DNA of 64,000 nt from assembly GCF_900116205.1 (NCBI RefSeq), contig NZ_FOZS01000002.1, positions 496,001 to 560,000 of the forward strand. The letters are read 5' to 3'. The translations under genes and the position numbers were made by a program. This stretch comes from Halostagnicola kamekurae. GTDB lineage: Archaea; Halobacteriota; Halobacteria; Halobacteriales; Natrialbaceae. The notes beneath the pieces were generated by a model, which did not search any database, was not told the origin of the DNA, and saw only the letters and a program-made list of their open reading frames with translations. This document shows, piece after piece, positions 28,592 through 37,498 of this stretch (position 1 is the first letter of the stretch; each line of letters begins with the position of its first letter).

Positions 28592-29260
28592 TCAGACGAT
28601 CGAGTCGAACTCCTCGAGCGACGTCAGCCGGTAGGTCGGCTGGTGCTCGAGTTCGGTGCCGTGGCCGAGATCGATCCACGCCGAATCCATGCCCATCGCG
28701 TTCGCGCCGGCGACGTCGGCGTGGAGGTTGTCGCCGATGTGTATGGTTTCCGTGGGATCGACCTCGAGCGCCGACAGCGCCAGTTCGAACGGCGTCGAGT
28801 CCGGTTTCGGCGGGACGCCGTTCGTCGGGTCGACGAACACCTCGGCGTCGAACGCATCGAGAAGTCCGAGCGCCTCGAGCTTTTTCGTCTGCGTCTGCTC
28901 GCCCCCGTTCGTGATCAGTCCGACGGGCCCGCGCTCGGCCGCGCGCTCGAGTGCAGTCTCAGCGCCGTCGCGAAAGCGAACCCGCGCGGGATCGACCGTC
29001 TCGATGGAGGCCTCGGCGAGATCCGGGGCGACCGCTGGATCCACTCCCGCCCGCTCGGCGGCTCTCGAGAAGAGGTGTTCGAAGAACTCGCGGTCGGTGT
29101 CTGCGGTCGGGAGGTCCCGCGAGGCGTGGCGTAGCTGGGCCGGGGTACAGAACTGCTCGACGCCGGCCCGTTCGAAGGTGGCCTCGAGCAGCGCCGCTCG
29201 ATCCTCGATGGGCTCACAGAGGGTGCTATCGAGGTCGAAACAGATGGCCTCGTACGACAT
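28592..29260 (-). CDS. HAD-superfamily hydrolase
   Basis: This 222-residue protein has motif I CFDLDSTLCEP at residues 7-17, motif II GLITNGG, motif III around VPPKPDSTPFELAL and motif IV IHIGDNLHADVAGANAMG. It is a typical phosphatase-like HAD with a helical cap (phosphoglycolate phosphatase type). The substrate is not predictable. It is convergent with the preceding gene and lies just upstream of, and divergent from, the dehydroquinate synthase gene. Confidence 0.85.
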   Translation of the reverse strand: MSYEAICFDLDSTLCEPIEDRAALLEATFERAGVEQFCTPAQLRHASRDLPTADTDREFFEHLFSRAAERAGVDPAVAPDLAEASIETVDPARVRFRDGAETALERAAERGPVGLITNGGEQTQTKKLEALGLLDAFDAEVFVDPTNGVPPKPDSTPFELALSALEVDPTETIHIGDNLHADVAGANAMGMDSAWIDLGHGTELEHQPTYRLTSLEEFDSIV

Positions 29261-29369
29261 CTATCTCGTCTAGCGGCGTCGACACCCTGAACCTTTCGCC
29301 GGAATCGATACTCCGGCGACGACTGTCGAATCCGCCACGTTCAAGCCACTTCCCTTCGAGGGTCGAGTT

Positions 29370-30548
29370 ATGACGAGAGCTGTCTGGATCAAAGCCGACG
29401 ACACGGTCGGCGACTGGGACGACCGCCGCGAGCGGATCACCACCGCGCTCGAGGCGGGCGCCGACTGGGTACTGGTCGACGAAGACGACGTCGAACGCGT
29501 CCGCGAACTCGGCGACATCAACGTCGCGGCGTTTCGCACCGACGGCGACGTGACGCTCATCGACGACGCCGAGGACGAGACGTCGACCGCAAAGCCCGAC
29601 ACCGTCGTGGTCGGCAAGGAAGGCGAGGGCGACGGCACCGTCGACCTCCCCAACGACTTCTCGGGATCGGCAGACCTCTCGACGCTCCGGCGGAACGGAA
29701 ACGTCGACTGGGGATCGTACGTGCGCATTCTCGGCAAGGACTACGAGGAGTTCGCAGAGACGGCTGCGACCGAGGCCGAGTACACCATCGTCGCCGGTGA
29801 GGACTGGACGATCATCCCGCTCGAGAACCTGATCGCCAGGATCGGCGAGGAGACGACGCTCGTCGCGGGCGTCACGAGCGCCGACGAAGCCAAGACCGCC
29901 TTCGAGACGCTCGAGATCGGCGCGGACGCCGTCTTGCTTGACTCGGACGACCCCGACGAGATCCGCCGCACCGTCGAAGTCCGCGACGAGGCGGAGCGGG
30001 AGAACCTCGATCTGGAGTACGCCGAGGTCGTCGACATCGAACAGATCGGCAGCGCGGATCGCGTCTGCGTCGATACCGGCAGCCTACTCGAGCACGACGA
30101 GGGGATGCTCGTCGGCTCGATGAGCCGCGGGCTGGTGTTCGTCCACGCCGAAACCGCCGAATCGCCGTACGTCGCCTCGCGGCCGTTCCGGGTCAACGCC
30201 GGCGCGGTCCACGCCTACGTCAGGACGCCGGACGGCGGGACGAAGTACCTCTCGGAACTCCAGAGCGGCGACGAGGTCCAACTGGTCGACCTCGAGGGCA
30301 ACACCCGCGAAGCGATCGTCGGCCGCGTCAAGATCGAAAAGCGACCGATGTTCCGGGTCGCCCTCGAAACCGACGACGGCGACCACATCGAGACGCTACT
30401 CCAGAACGCGGAGACGATCAAAGTGCCGACCGCGGAGGGCCGAACGGCGGTGACGGATCTCGAGGCCGGCGATCACCTCTTGCTGTACTACGAGGATACG
30501 GCCCGGCACTTCGGCGAAGCCGTCGAGGAGAGCATCATCGAGAAGTAG
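29370..30548 (+). CDS. 3-dehydroquinate synthase II
   Basis: This 392-residue enzyme performs the second DKFP step, oxidative deamination and cyclisation to dehydroquinate. RAVWIKADDTVGDWDDRRE at the N-terminus, GADAVLLDSDDPDEIRRTV, RVCVDTGSLLEHDEGMLVGS and RPFRVNAGAVHAYVRTPDG are family segments. Its partner ADH synthase lies about 2.3 kb upstream on the same strand; three unrelated genes separate the two. Confidence 0.92.
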   Translation: MTRAVWIKADDTVGDWDDRRERITTALEAGADWVLVDEDDVERVRELGDINVAAFRTDGDVTLIDDAEDETSTAKPDTVVVGKEGEGDGTVDLPNDFSGSADLSTLRRNGNVDWGSYVRILGKDYEEFAETAATEAEYTIVAGEDWTIIPLENLIARIGEETTLVAGVTSADEAKTAFETLEIGADAVLLDSDDPDEIRRTVEVRDEAERENLDLEYAEVVDIEQIGSADRVCVDTGSLLEHDEGMLVGSMSRGLVFVHAETAESPYVASRPFRVNAGAVHAYVRTPDGGTKYLSELQSGDEVQLVDLEGNTREAIVGRVKIEKRPMFRVALETDDGDHIETLLQNAETIKVPTAEGRTAVTDLEAGDHLLLYYEDTARHFGEAVEESIIEK

Positions 30549-30589
30549 CGGGTCAGCGCGGTGCGTACCTGTCGACATCGAAATCGCCT

Positions 30590-31003
30590 TCAGAGCATGT
30601 CAGAGTCTTCTTCGGGCCGCTCGAGTCGCGTCGTACACCAGTGACAAAACGAGAGGTCCTCGTCGAGTTCCTTCCCACACGCCGGACAGGTCGGCTCGTC
30701 GCTCTGTCCGGAACCGGTCGGCGGGAGTCCGAGCGCGCGAAACGTCGAATCGACCGTCGCGAACAACACGATGAACATCAGGAAGAACTGATCGACCATG
30801 CTCGTCTCCGCTTCCATCGTCTCCATCATGGCGGCCATCGACTCGGCCGACATGAGCAGTTCCATCGGGACGAAGAAGTAGACGCCAAGCGTGAATAACC
30901 CGCCGAACAGGAGGGCGCGAGCCCAATCACGGAGTAAAACGTGTCCCGCGCCGGGAAGAATAATCGAGAGGATCGCAGCGGATATCGCACGGATCCAGGT
31001 CAT
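30590..31003 (-). CDS. Membrane protein with C-terminal zinc ribbon
   Basis: This 137-residue protein has membrane segments at about 8-24, 28-47 and 70-90, then a C-terminal CPACGKEL ... FCHWCTTRL zinc ribbon. It is a common haloarchaeal architecture of unknown role. The stop codon is 41 bp from that of the convergent dehydroquinate synthase. Confidence 0.75.
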   Translation of the reverse strand: MTWIRAISAAILSIILPGAGHVLLRDWARALLFGGLFTLGVYFFVPMELLMSAESMAAMMETMEAETSMVDQFFLMFIVLFATVDSTFRALGLPPTGSGQSDEPTCPACGKELDEDLSFCHWCTTRLERPEEDSDML

Positions 31004-31060
31004 AGCTGTGGGTTGTTCTCGGTGGGACGGCCACTTAACGTACCGGATTCCCTACAACCA

Positions 31061-31078
31061 GACGGTCCCTGGACCGTC
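31061..31078. repeat. 18-bp dyad between the zinc-ribbon gene and the TFB 3' end
   Basis: GACGGTCC-CT-GGACCGTC is a perfect 8-bp inverted repeat with a 2-bp centre. It lies 58-75 bp upstream of the zinc-ribbon gene start and 55-72 bp downstream of the TFB stop. The tight centre suits a protein-binding operator better than an RNA hairpin. Confidence 0.5.
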
Positions 31079-31132
31079 CGCGGAGTGTCGACGATCCGAT
31101 CGAGAAAGAGCGACGCTGCCTCGGACCGTCTC

Positions 31133-32113
31133 TCAGGCCGTTCCGAGCGTTTCCTCGGCCTCGAGCAGTTCGTGATACCGGTTTCGGATCGTCACTTCGG
31201 AGATGTCGGCGACGTCGCTGACGGCCGCCTGGGTCGTCTTCTCGTTTGTCAACAGCGCGGCGGCGTAGACGGCGGCGGCGGCGAGACCGACCGGCGACTT
31301 GCCCGAGTGGACGCCCTTCTCCTTGGCGTTCTGGAGCAGACTCCGCGCGCGGTGTTCGGCTTCGTCCGAGAGCTCGAGGCCCGAGGCGAACCGCGGCACG
31401 TAGCTTTCGGGATCGGCCGGCTGAACCTCGAGGCCGAGTTCGCGGACGACGTAGCGGTAGGTGCGTGCGATCTCGTTTTTCTCGACGCGGCTGACGTCCG
31501 CGATCTCGTCGAGACTCCGGGGGACGCCCGCCTGTCGCGCGGCAGCGTAGACACACGCCGTCGAGACGCCCTCGATCGAGCGACCGGGGAGCAGGTCCTC
31601 GTTGAGCGCGCGCCGGTAGATGACTGAGGCCGTCTCGCGGACGTTCGTCGGCAGGCCGAGCGCCGAGGCCATTCGGTCGATCTCGCCGAGCGCCTGCTTC
31701 AGGTTGCGTTCTTTGGAGTCGCGGGTCCGGAACCGTTCGTTCCACTTGCGAAGCCGTTGCATCTTCTCTCGCTGTCGGGAGCCCAGCGAGTTGCCGTAGG
31801 CGTCTTTGTTGCGCCAGTCGATGTTCGTCGACAGCCCCTTGTCGTGCATGGTGTTGGTCGTCGGCGCACCGACGCGGGACTTCTTGTTCTTCTCGGCGGC
31901 GTCGAACGCGCGCCACTCGGGGCCGCGGTCGACCGAGTCCTCCTCGACGACGAGGCCACAGTCCTCACAGACCGTCTCGCCGTGCTCGTCGTCGACGACG
32001 AGGTTGCCCGTACACTCCGGACAGTCGAGCGTGCTCTGCTCGGCTTCGTCCGTCTCCTCGGTTGTTTCTTGTTCGCTACGACGTACTCTCGTGTTTGAGG
32101 TTGCGTTGGTCAT
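31133..32113 (-). CDS. tfb: Transcription initiation factor IIB (TFB)
   Basis: This 326-residue basal factor recruits RNA polymerase to the TBP-TATA complex. It has an N-terminal zinc ribbon (C31, C34, C49, C52), the conserved B-reader/linker region around GPEWRAFDAAEKNKKSR, and two cyclin-like repeats (about 130-220 and 225-315). The last contains the BRE-binding helix-turn-helix TQAAVSDVADISEVTIRNRY. Haloarchaea carry several tfb paralogues, so the specific number cannot be given. The ATG at 32113 gives the usual length. Confidence 0.95.
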   Translation of the reverse strand: MTNATSNTRVRRSEQETTEETDEAEQSTLDCPECTGNLVVDDEHGETVCEDCGLVVEEDSVDRGPEWRAFDAAEKNKKSRVGAPTTNTMHDKGLSTNIDWRNKDAYGNSLGSRQREKMQRLRKWNERFRTRDSKERNLKQALGEIDRMASALGLPTNVRETASVIYRRALNEDLLPGRSIEGVSTACVYAAARQAGVPRSLDEIADVSRVEKNEIARTYRYVVRELGLEVQPADPESYVPRFASGLELSDEAEHRARSLLQNAKEKGVHSGKSPVGLAAAAVYAAALLTNEKTTQAAVSDVADISEVTIRNRYHELLEAEETLGTA

Positions 32114-32371
32114 ACGATGGCGGATACGGCCCGGCGAAACGACACGGAAAAGCCGGACGGATTCGTTACCTTTCTCGTTCTGAGACTCGAGAGATAAGAG
32201 TTTCGGAATCCGTAGCTCACAACGCTCGAAAACAGGTAATTCGTCGGAAGTGGTATGAATTATCAAAACATTCAAATTAGGATCGGCCGTCGCGTCGACG
32301 ACGTCTCGACGATCCGCTCGGTTCGCCCCGCGGAGAGTAAAGTACACAACGATCACGCGCCCTTCTCGAGT

Positions 32372-32908
32372 ATGCACGTCGCCGTCGGGAGTACGAACCC
32401 TGTCAAGCAACGCGCCGTCGAACGAACGCTCGCGGAGTTCGACGCGGACGTCGTTCCCGTCGCCGTCGACTCCGGCGTGAGCGAACAGCCCTCGTCCGTC
32501 GAGGAGACCATCACCGGCGCGAAAAACCGCGCTCGAGGCGCGCTCGAGGAGACCGACGCGGACTACGGCGTGGGCCTCGAGGGCGGCGCGACACGATTCG
32601 AGTACGCGCCCGGCGCGCGACTCGTCATGTGGGCCTGCGTCACCGACGGGGAGCGCCTCGAGGTCGCCGGCGGCCCGTCGCTTCGGCTTCCGGACTCCGT
32701 CGGCGCTCGTCTCGACGCCGGGGAGGAACTCGGTCCGATCATGGACGATCGACTCGGGACGGAAAACGTCGCCGAAGCCGAGGGCGCCGCCGGCGCGCTC
32801 ACCGGCGGTCTGACGTCTCGAGCGCGGGCGCTTTCCGAAGCGGTCGCGTGTGCGTTCGGTCCGTTCGTCACGACACACTACGAAGGCGGTCGAGTCGGTC
32901 GCCGGTAG
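32372..32908 (+). CDS. Inosine/xanthosine triphosphatase (DUF84 family)
   Basis: This 178-residue protein removes non-canonical ITP/XTP. It starts MHVAVGSTNPVKQRAVERTL, contains VDSGVSEQPSSVEETITGAKNRA and GVGLEGGATRFE, and ends with the ARALSEAVACAFGPF helix, all typical of the YjjX/DUF84 family. The start at 32372 is 30 bp after a TAAAGTA TATA-like element. It is divergent from tfb. Confidence 0.9.
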   Translation: MHVAVGSTNPVKQRAVERTLAEFDADVVPVAVDSGVSEQPSSVEETITGAKNRARGALEETDADYGVGLEGGATRFEYAPGARLVMWACVTDGERLEVAGGPSLRLPDSVGARLDAGEELGPIMDDRLGTENVAEAEGAAGALTGGLTSRARALSEAVACAFGPFVTTHYEGGRVGRR

Positions 32909-32963
32909 TCGCGGTTTTCCTCGACAACCGGTCGCGTTTTCTGAGTGTCGTCCGCTTGGATGT

Positions 32964-33061
32964 ATTAACCGGCCGTACCAACGAGCCCTTTCCACTGGAG
33001 TATCGATCCATTACCGGCCCCGAAAACCGCCCGACTGCGGCTCATTAACCGCACGTACCAA
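32964..33061. repeat. 18-bp direct repeat upstream of the DUF7123-like gene
   Basis: ATTAACCGGCCGTACCAA at 32964-32981 and ATTAACCGCACGTACCAA at 33044-33061 match at 16 of 18 positions and are spaced exactly 80 bp. The second copy ends 34 bp ahead of the gene start, where core promoter elements are expected. The pair may be a duplicated promoter or regulator site. Confidence 0.65.
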
Positions 33062-33095
33062 ACCCCCTAAGGTCGATGCGGCCGTTCGCACGGGT

Positions 33096-33329
33096 ATGAG
33101 CACTGCAATGGCCTCCGACCTCACGAGCAAACAGCGCCAGATCCTGCAGTACCTCCGCGAGAACGCCGCAACGAAGACGTACTTCAAGTCGCGACTAATC
33201 GGCAAGGAACTCGGGATGACGGCCAAGGAGGTCGGCTCGAACATCACCGCGCTCCAGAACAGCGAGTACGACGTCGACATCGAGAAGTGGGGCTACTCCT
33301 CGAGTACGACCTGGAAAGTGAACGTTTGA
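33096..33329 (+). CDS. Small winged-helix-like protein (DUF7123 family)
   Basis: This 77-residue protein reads LTSKQRQILQYLRENAATKTYFKSRLIGKELGMTAKEVGSNITAL, a helix-turn-helix pattern, and ends with a strand SSSTTWKVNV. It resembles the haloarchaeal family I know as DUF7123, probably a compact DNA- or RNA-binding protein. I chose the ATG at 33096; a shorter start at 33108 is possible. The tandem 18-bp repeats lie directly upstream. Confidence 0.75.
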   Translation: MSTAMASDLTSKQRQILQYLRENAATKTYFKSRLIGKELGMTAKEVGSNITALQNSEYDVDIEKWGYSSSTTWKVNV

Positions 33330-33560
33330 ACGGTCGACGTCACCGCGTTCGCGACTCGAGTTCTTCGCGCCGATCGACGGGTATCCCAATCGTAGCCGCT
33401 TCGATCGGGTGCTGTCGCTTCGCTCGAGCGCTCTGTCGTCTCCCGGTCGCTTCCGGTCACCGAACGTGAATATTACTTCGCGAAACTGCTGCTTACGGCG
33501 CGAAACTTTCGGTTTCCGACTCCGAATGGCACTTCACTCGCCGGCCCGATAGCGGAGACG

Positions 33561-34226
33561 ATGCAGGCGATCCTCTTCGACATGGACGGCGTCATTCTCG
33601 AGGGGCCGCGGACCGACCCGCAGGTCTACGCGGACGCGACCGACTACGCCCTCTCCGAACTCGGAATTGAACCGACGGACGACGAGCGCGAGGCGTTTCG
33701 AGAATTCGACCCCGACGGCATCAGGGAGCGTGCGGCCGCACACGGGTTCGACGCCGACGAATTCTGGAAACTGCGAGACGACCGCGCGTCCGAACTCACA
33801 CACGAACGGGTTCGGTCCGGCGACCGAGCGGTCTACGACGACGCCGAGACGCTGTCCGAACTCGCCGAGCGGACGACGACCGCCCTTGTGACGAACAACC
33901 GCCACAGGACGGCGGAGTTCGTCGACAATTACTTCGAATTCGGGTTCGAGACCGTCCGCGGGCGCGACCCGTCGATGGCCGGCTACCAGCGACGGAAACC
34001 GAATCCCGCCTACCTCGAGGAAACGCTCGACCGACTCGGCGTCGACGGCGGCCTCTACGTCGGCGACTCCGGCGTCGACGTCGTCGCCGGGCAGAAGGCG
34101 TCGCTCGAGACCGCGTTCGTTCGACGCCCGCACAACCGCTCGGTCGACCTCCCCGCCGAGCCCGAGTACGAACTCGAATCACTTACCGAACTGCTCGAGT
34201 TACTCGAGACTGTCGACTCGCACTGA
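33561..34226 (+). CDS. HAD-superfamily hydrolase
   Basis: This 221-residue protein has motif I LFDMDGVILEG at residues 5-15, motif II ALVTNNR, a lysine in RRKPNPAYLEETL and motif IV LYVGDSGVDVVAGQKASLE. It is a second HAD phosphatase in this window, not closely similar to that at 28.6-29.3 kb. The substrate is unknown. The stop faces the convergent regulator. Confidence 0.82.
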   Translation: MQAILFDMDGVILEGPRTDPQVYADATDYALSELGIEPTDDEREAFREFDPDGIRERAAAHGFDADEFWKLRDDRASELTHERVRSGDRAVYDDAETLSELAERTTTALVTNNRHRTAEFVDNYFEFGFETVRGRDPSMAGYQRRKPNPAYLEETLDRLGVDGGLYVGDSGVDVVAGQKASLETAFVRRPHNRSVDLPAEPEYELESLTELLELLETVDSH

Positions 34227-34290
34227 TCTCGGTAGTCGGTCCAGCCCTTCCCGAGGCGGCCCGCCGGTGTGGACAAACTCGGTCGGACGA

Positions 34291-34908
34291 TCAACCGTCG
34301 TAGGTGAGCAGTTCGTCGGACTCGCGCGCGAGCGCCGTCGCCCGGTCGCCGAAGGAATCGGCGTGTCGGATCAACAACAACAGGACCGTCGTAGGGCGTT
34401 CGACGCTGTAGCCGTCCTCGCGCGATAGGAGCCCCGCCGACTCGAGTTTACCCGCGTACTTGCTCACAGTGGGCGCTGAAACCTCGAGGGAGTCGGCGAG
34501 ATCGCCCGCGCCGGCGTCCGGGTCGCGAAGCAGTTCGATCAACATCCCGCGGGGGGTCGTCCGGCGCAGGTAGCCGAGGGCGTTCTTCTCGAACTCGTCG
34601 AACCGACCCGCGAGCACGAATCGCTTGTAGTCGCCGTCGCTGTAGCGTTCGACGGCGTCGCGTTCCTCGAGCCGTCTGAGGTGGTGTTGGGTCTCGCCGG
34701 TCCCGAGCTGGAGGTCGTCGCGGATCTTCGAAAAGTGCGCCCCGGGGGTCGTCGAGAGGTAGCCAGCGATCGCGTCGCGGGTTTTGCTTTCGCCGGTGTC
34801 GGCGTCCGCGGAGTCCGAGAATCCGGCCAGCGGCGAGGCGGCGCCGACGGCGGCGAATCGACGCAGGGTCGATCGCTTCTCCTCGTCGACACCCTCGGGT
34901 GCTGTCAT
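34291..34908 (-). CDS. Tandem winged-helix regulator with Tat-like N-terminus
   Basis: This 205-residue protein has two winged helices: the first at about 45-110 (SKIRDDLQLGTGETQHHLRRLEERDAV) and the second at about 120-175 (LIELLRDPDAGAGDLADSLEVSAPTVSKYAGKLESAG). Ahead of them is TLRRFAAVGAASPLAGFSD, which looks like a short twin-arginine leader. It is the last gene of the five-gene minus-strand run after the SPFH gene. A membrane-linked regulator is possible but unproven. Confidence 0.75.
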   Translation of the reverse strand: MTAPEGVDEEKRSTLRRFAAVGAASPLAGFSDSADADTGESKTRDAIAGYLSTTPGAHFSKIRDDLQLGTGETQHHLRRLEERDAVERYSDGDYKRFVLAGRFDEFEKNALGYLRRTTPRGMLIELLRDPDAGAGDLADSLEVSAPTVSKYAGKLESAGLLSREDGYSVERPTTVLLLLIRHADSFGDRATALARESDELLTYDG

Positions 34909-34974
34909 AACAATCTACAGTTCGAAACGGGCCGAACGGTAAAACGCGTTTCGCTCCGCGTCGTTCACTGCGGG

Positions 34975-36159
34975 CTAGGAGTCGGTCTCCGTCTTGGTCT
35001 CGGACTCGGTCTCCGTCTGAGTCTGGGTCTGTCCCTCCCCGCCCTCGAACGACTGATCCATCTCCTCGATGACGTCGTCCGGGTCGCTGATCGTTCCGGC
35101 GTCTTTCCCTTCCTTGATCGCCTGTGCCTGTTTTTCCATCTCTTCTAGGTCCATCTCGGCTTCCTGATCTATCTCGCCGATGATCTCGGCGATGTCGTCG
35201 AGGCCGATCAGTTCGCGGGTCTCCTCGTCGAACTCGAGGCTGTCGAGTTCGGTGCCGTCGGATTCGACGTCGCTTCCCGAGAGGTGTTTACCGTACCGAC
35301 CGACCATCGAGGTGAGTTCCTGGGGTAACACGAACGTCGTCGACTCGCTTTGGCCGATCTCGGTCAGGGTGTCCATCCCCTTGTCGATGACGGCGCGTTC
35401 GCCCATCGATTCGGCCGAGCGAGCACGGAGCACGGTCGAGATCGAGTCACCCTGTGCTTCGAGGATCTGGCTCTGTTTCTCACCCTGCGCGCGGATGATC
35501 TCGGATTGCTTGTCACCTTCCGCTTTCTCGACTGCGCTGCGGCGTTCGCCCTGCGCCTCGAGGATCATGGCGCGGCGTTTCCGCTCGGCGGAGGTCTGCT
35601 GTTCCATCGCGCGCTGGACGTCTTTGGACGGGTTGACCTCGCGGACTTCGACGCTCTCGACGCGGATCCCCCACTCGTCGGTTGGCTCGTCGAGTTCCTT
35701 GCGGATCTTCGCGTTGATCTCCTGGCGCTTGTTCAACGTATCGTCGAGTTCCATGTCACCCAGGACGGCCCGAAGGGTGGTCTGGGCGAGGTTCGAGACG
35801 GCCTTTTTGTAGTCGTCGACCTCGAGGAAGGCCTTCTTCGCGTCCATGACCTTGATGTAGACGACGGCGTCGGCGGTCACCGGCGAGTTGTCCCGCGTGA
35901 TCGCCTCCTGTCGCGGGACGTCGAGCGTCTGGGTCCGCATATCGAACCGGTAGGTCCGCGAGACGAACGGGGGGATGATGTTGATACCCGGCTCGAGGAG
36001 TTTGCGGTACTCGCCGAAGACAGTCAGCGCGCGTTTTTCGTACGCGTCGACGATCTCGACTGCACTCAGAAGCGAGGCGATTACGACCACGAGAACGAGG
36101 GCACCGATTACCAATCCGACGGTGGCTGCTCCCTGCAGCGGGATAAGTTCCGGAAGCAT
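34975..36159 (-). CDS. SPFH/Band 7 (stomatin-like) membrane protein
   Basis: This 394-residue protein has one N-terminal membrane helix (about 12-34), then a Band 7 domain (about 35-200; ALTVFGEYRKLLEPGINIIPPF, LDVPRQEAITRDN). A long coiled coil rich in EKAEGDKQSEIIRAQGEKQ follows, and the tail is a Thr/Glu low-complexity stretch. Stomatins form ring-like membrane scaffolds and pair with NfeD proteins, here encoded 68 bp upstream. A role in membrane stress or protein quality control is likely. Confidence 0.88.
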   Translation of the reverse strand: MLPELIPLQGAATVGLVIGALVLVVVIASLLSAVEIVDAYEKRALTVFGEYRKLLEPGINIIPPFVSRTYRFDMRTQTLDVPRQEAITRDNSPVTADAVVYIKVMDAKKAFLEVDDYKKAVSNLAQTTLRAVLGDMELDDTLNKRQEINAKIRKELDEPTDEWGIRVESVEVREVNPSKDVQRAMEQQTSAERKRRAMILEAQGERRSAVEKAEGDKQSEIIRAQGEKQSQILEAQGDSISTVLRARSAESMGERAVIDKGMDTLTEIGQSESTTFVLPQELTSMVGRYGKHLSGSDVESDGTELDSLEFDEETRELIGLDDIAEIIGEIDQEAEMDLEEMEKQAQAIKEGKDAGTISDPDDVIEEMDQSFEGGEGQTQTQTETESETKTETDS

Positions 36160-36227
36160 AACATGGGCTTTTGTCGGTGAGATAAAAAGCGTTCCCTTGT
36201 CCGATCGACATTTCTCCGGTCGCGGCG

Positions 36228-36896
36228 TCAGTTCGATTCGGTTTCGGTTATCGAGTCGTCGGTATCGTCGTCGCCCGTCGTATCGTCGGTCGTCTCGTCG
36301 ACCGGCTCCCTCCCAGCTATTTCGGTGTCGTCGGCTTCGATAGCGGTCGAATCGGTGTCAGTGCCAGTGTCGTCCGAGCCATCGGCGTCCGATTCGCGGG
36401 CGAGCGCGCGATCGATCTCGTCCGCTTCGATCGAACCGATGGCCTCGACCGTCAGCACGTTCCCGCCGCCGGGATCGAGCACGATGATCTCCTCGCCCTC
36501 CTCGATGGTGCCGCTGGTCGTCCGAGCGCTGTAAAACGGCGTGAACCCGCCGCCCTCGAGTTTGACCTCGCCGCCGCGGGTCGTGATCGTCTCGGTCGCG
36601 TATCCGGTCGATCCGGCGAGCGACGAGGAGTCTTTCGTCTGTGCGGTGCCTTTGCCCCCGTAGAAGTCGAACTCCCGGTAGACGTAGGCCGCCAACGCGC
36701 CGATCGCGAGCGTGAGTCCCGCGAGAACGAGAACGTCGAGCCCGCCGGGAACGAGCAACCCGATGAGTCCGGCACCGGCCAGCGCGACGCCGATGACGAC
36801 GAGGTGCGCGCCGGGAGAGAGCGCCTCGAGGACCATCAACACGAGGCCCGCCGTGAACAACAACAGCGGAATATTACTGAGGAGGGGTTCCACCAT
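36228..36896 (-). CDS. NfeD-like membrane protein
   Basis: This 222-residue protein has four hydrophobic segments in the first 85 residues (NIPLLLFTAGLVLMVLEALSPG ... VLAGLTLAIGALAAYVY). An OB-fold domain follows at about 95-150 (TGYATETITTRGGEVKLEGG, GEEIIVLDPGGGNVLTVEAI), then an acidic disordered tail. NfeD proteins are partners of stomatin-like SPFH proteins, and the SPFH gene follows directly. Confidence 0.85.
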   Translation of the reverse strand: MVEPLLSNIPLLLFTAGLVLMVLEALSPGAHLVVIGVALAGAGLIGLLVPGGLDVLVLAGLTLAIGALAAYVYREFDFYGGKGTAQTKDSSSLAGSTGYATETITTRGGEVKLEGGGFTPFYSARTTSGTIEEGEEIIVLDPGGGNVLTVEAIGSIEADEIDRALARESDADGSDDTGTDTDSTAIEADDTEIAGREPVDETTDDTTGDDDTDDSITETESN

Positions 36897-36939
36897 GCGT
36901 CCTGCTAAGGTCTCGCTCCGATTAAATGTTTACCGCCGC

Positions 36940-37455
36940 TCACGCGAACAGCATCGAACCGAGACGGAACATCACCAGAATCGTCGCGATCGCGCCCAAT
37001 GCGACGAACACCGCCCCCTCGAGGGACGGGCTCTCAGAGACGATCGGCGTCGAACTCGGCTCCGGAACCGCTTCGTCGTCCTCGGTATCCTCGGCGCCAG
37101 CAGTCGATTCGACGCTCGCGCCGTCGTCATCGTCAGTGAGATCGATCGGGATGCGTCCCCACTCGTCGTGCCCGCCATCGTCCTGCTGTGTGTCGTCATA
37201 CCGACTGCCGATCCGTTGGCCCTCGTCGCGTCCATCGTCGCTTCGGTCGTCGTCCCCCGGACCGCTCGAGCGGTCGGACGGTTCGGAAGCGTCATCGTCG
37301 CTGTCGGACGGGTCGACCGCTTTCGTCTCCTTGACGACGAACGTGTCCTCGAACGGGTCGGCGTCGGTGGTGGATCCGTCGCCGTCCGGCGTCCGGTCGT
37401 CACGGGACTGGTCGGGGCGGTCGTCCGGATCGGTGTCGGACGGCTCCTCGGTCAT
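36940..37455 (-). CDS. Acidic protein with C-terminal membrane anchor
   Basis: This 171-residue protein begins MTEEPSDTDPDD and is an extended Asp/Ser-rich acidic chain with a single C-terminal hydrophobic helix (SLEGAVFVALGAIATILVMFRLG). The only moderately ordered part is ADPFEDTFVVKE and DEWGRIPIDLTD. I do not know a function. It lies 43 bp from each neighbour (pyruvate kinase and nfeD), so it is part of the same co-directional run. The ATG at 37455 is chosen over the basic upstream extension. Confidence 0.7.
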   Translation of the reverse strand: MTEEPSDTDPDDRPDQSRDDRTPDGDGSTTDADPFEDTFVVKETKAVDPSDSDDDASEPSDRSSGPGDDDRSDDGRDEGQRIGSRYDDTQQDDGGHDEWGRIPIDLTDDDDGASVESTAGAEDTEDDEAVPEPSSTPIVSESPSLEGAVFVALGAIATILVMFRLGSMLFA

Positions 37456-37498
37456 ACTCCCCTCTAGACGCCGCGTCGTCAAAAAGCCGCGGTCGAGG

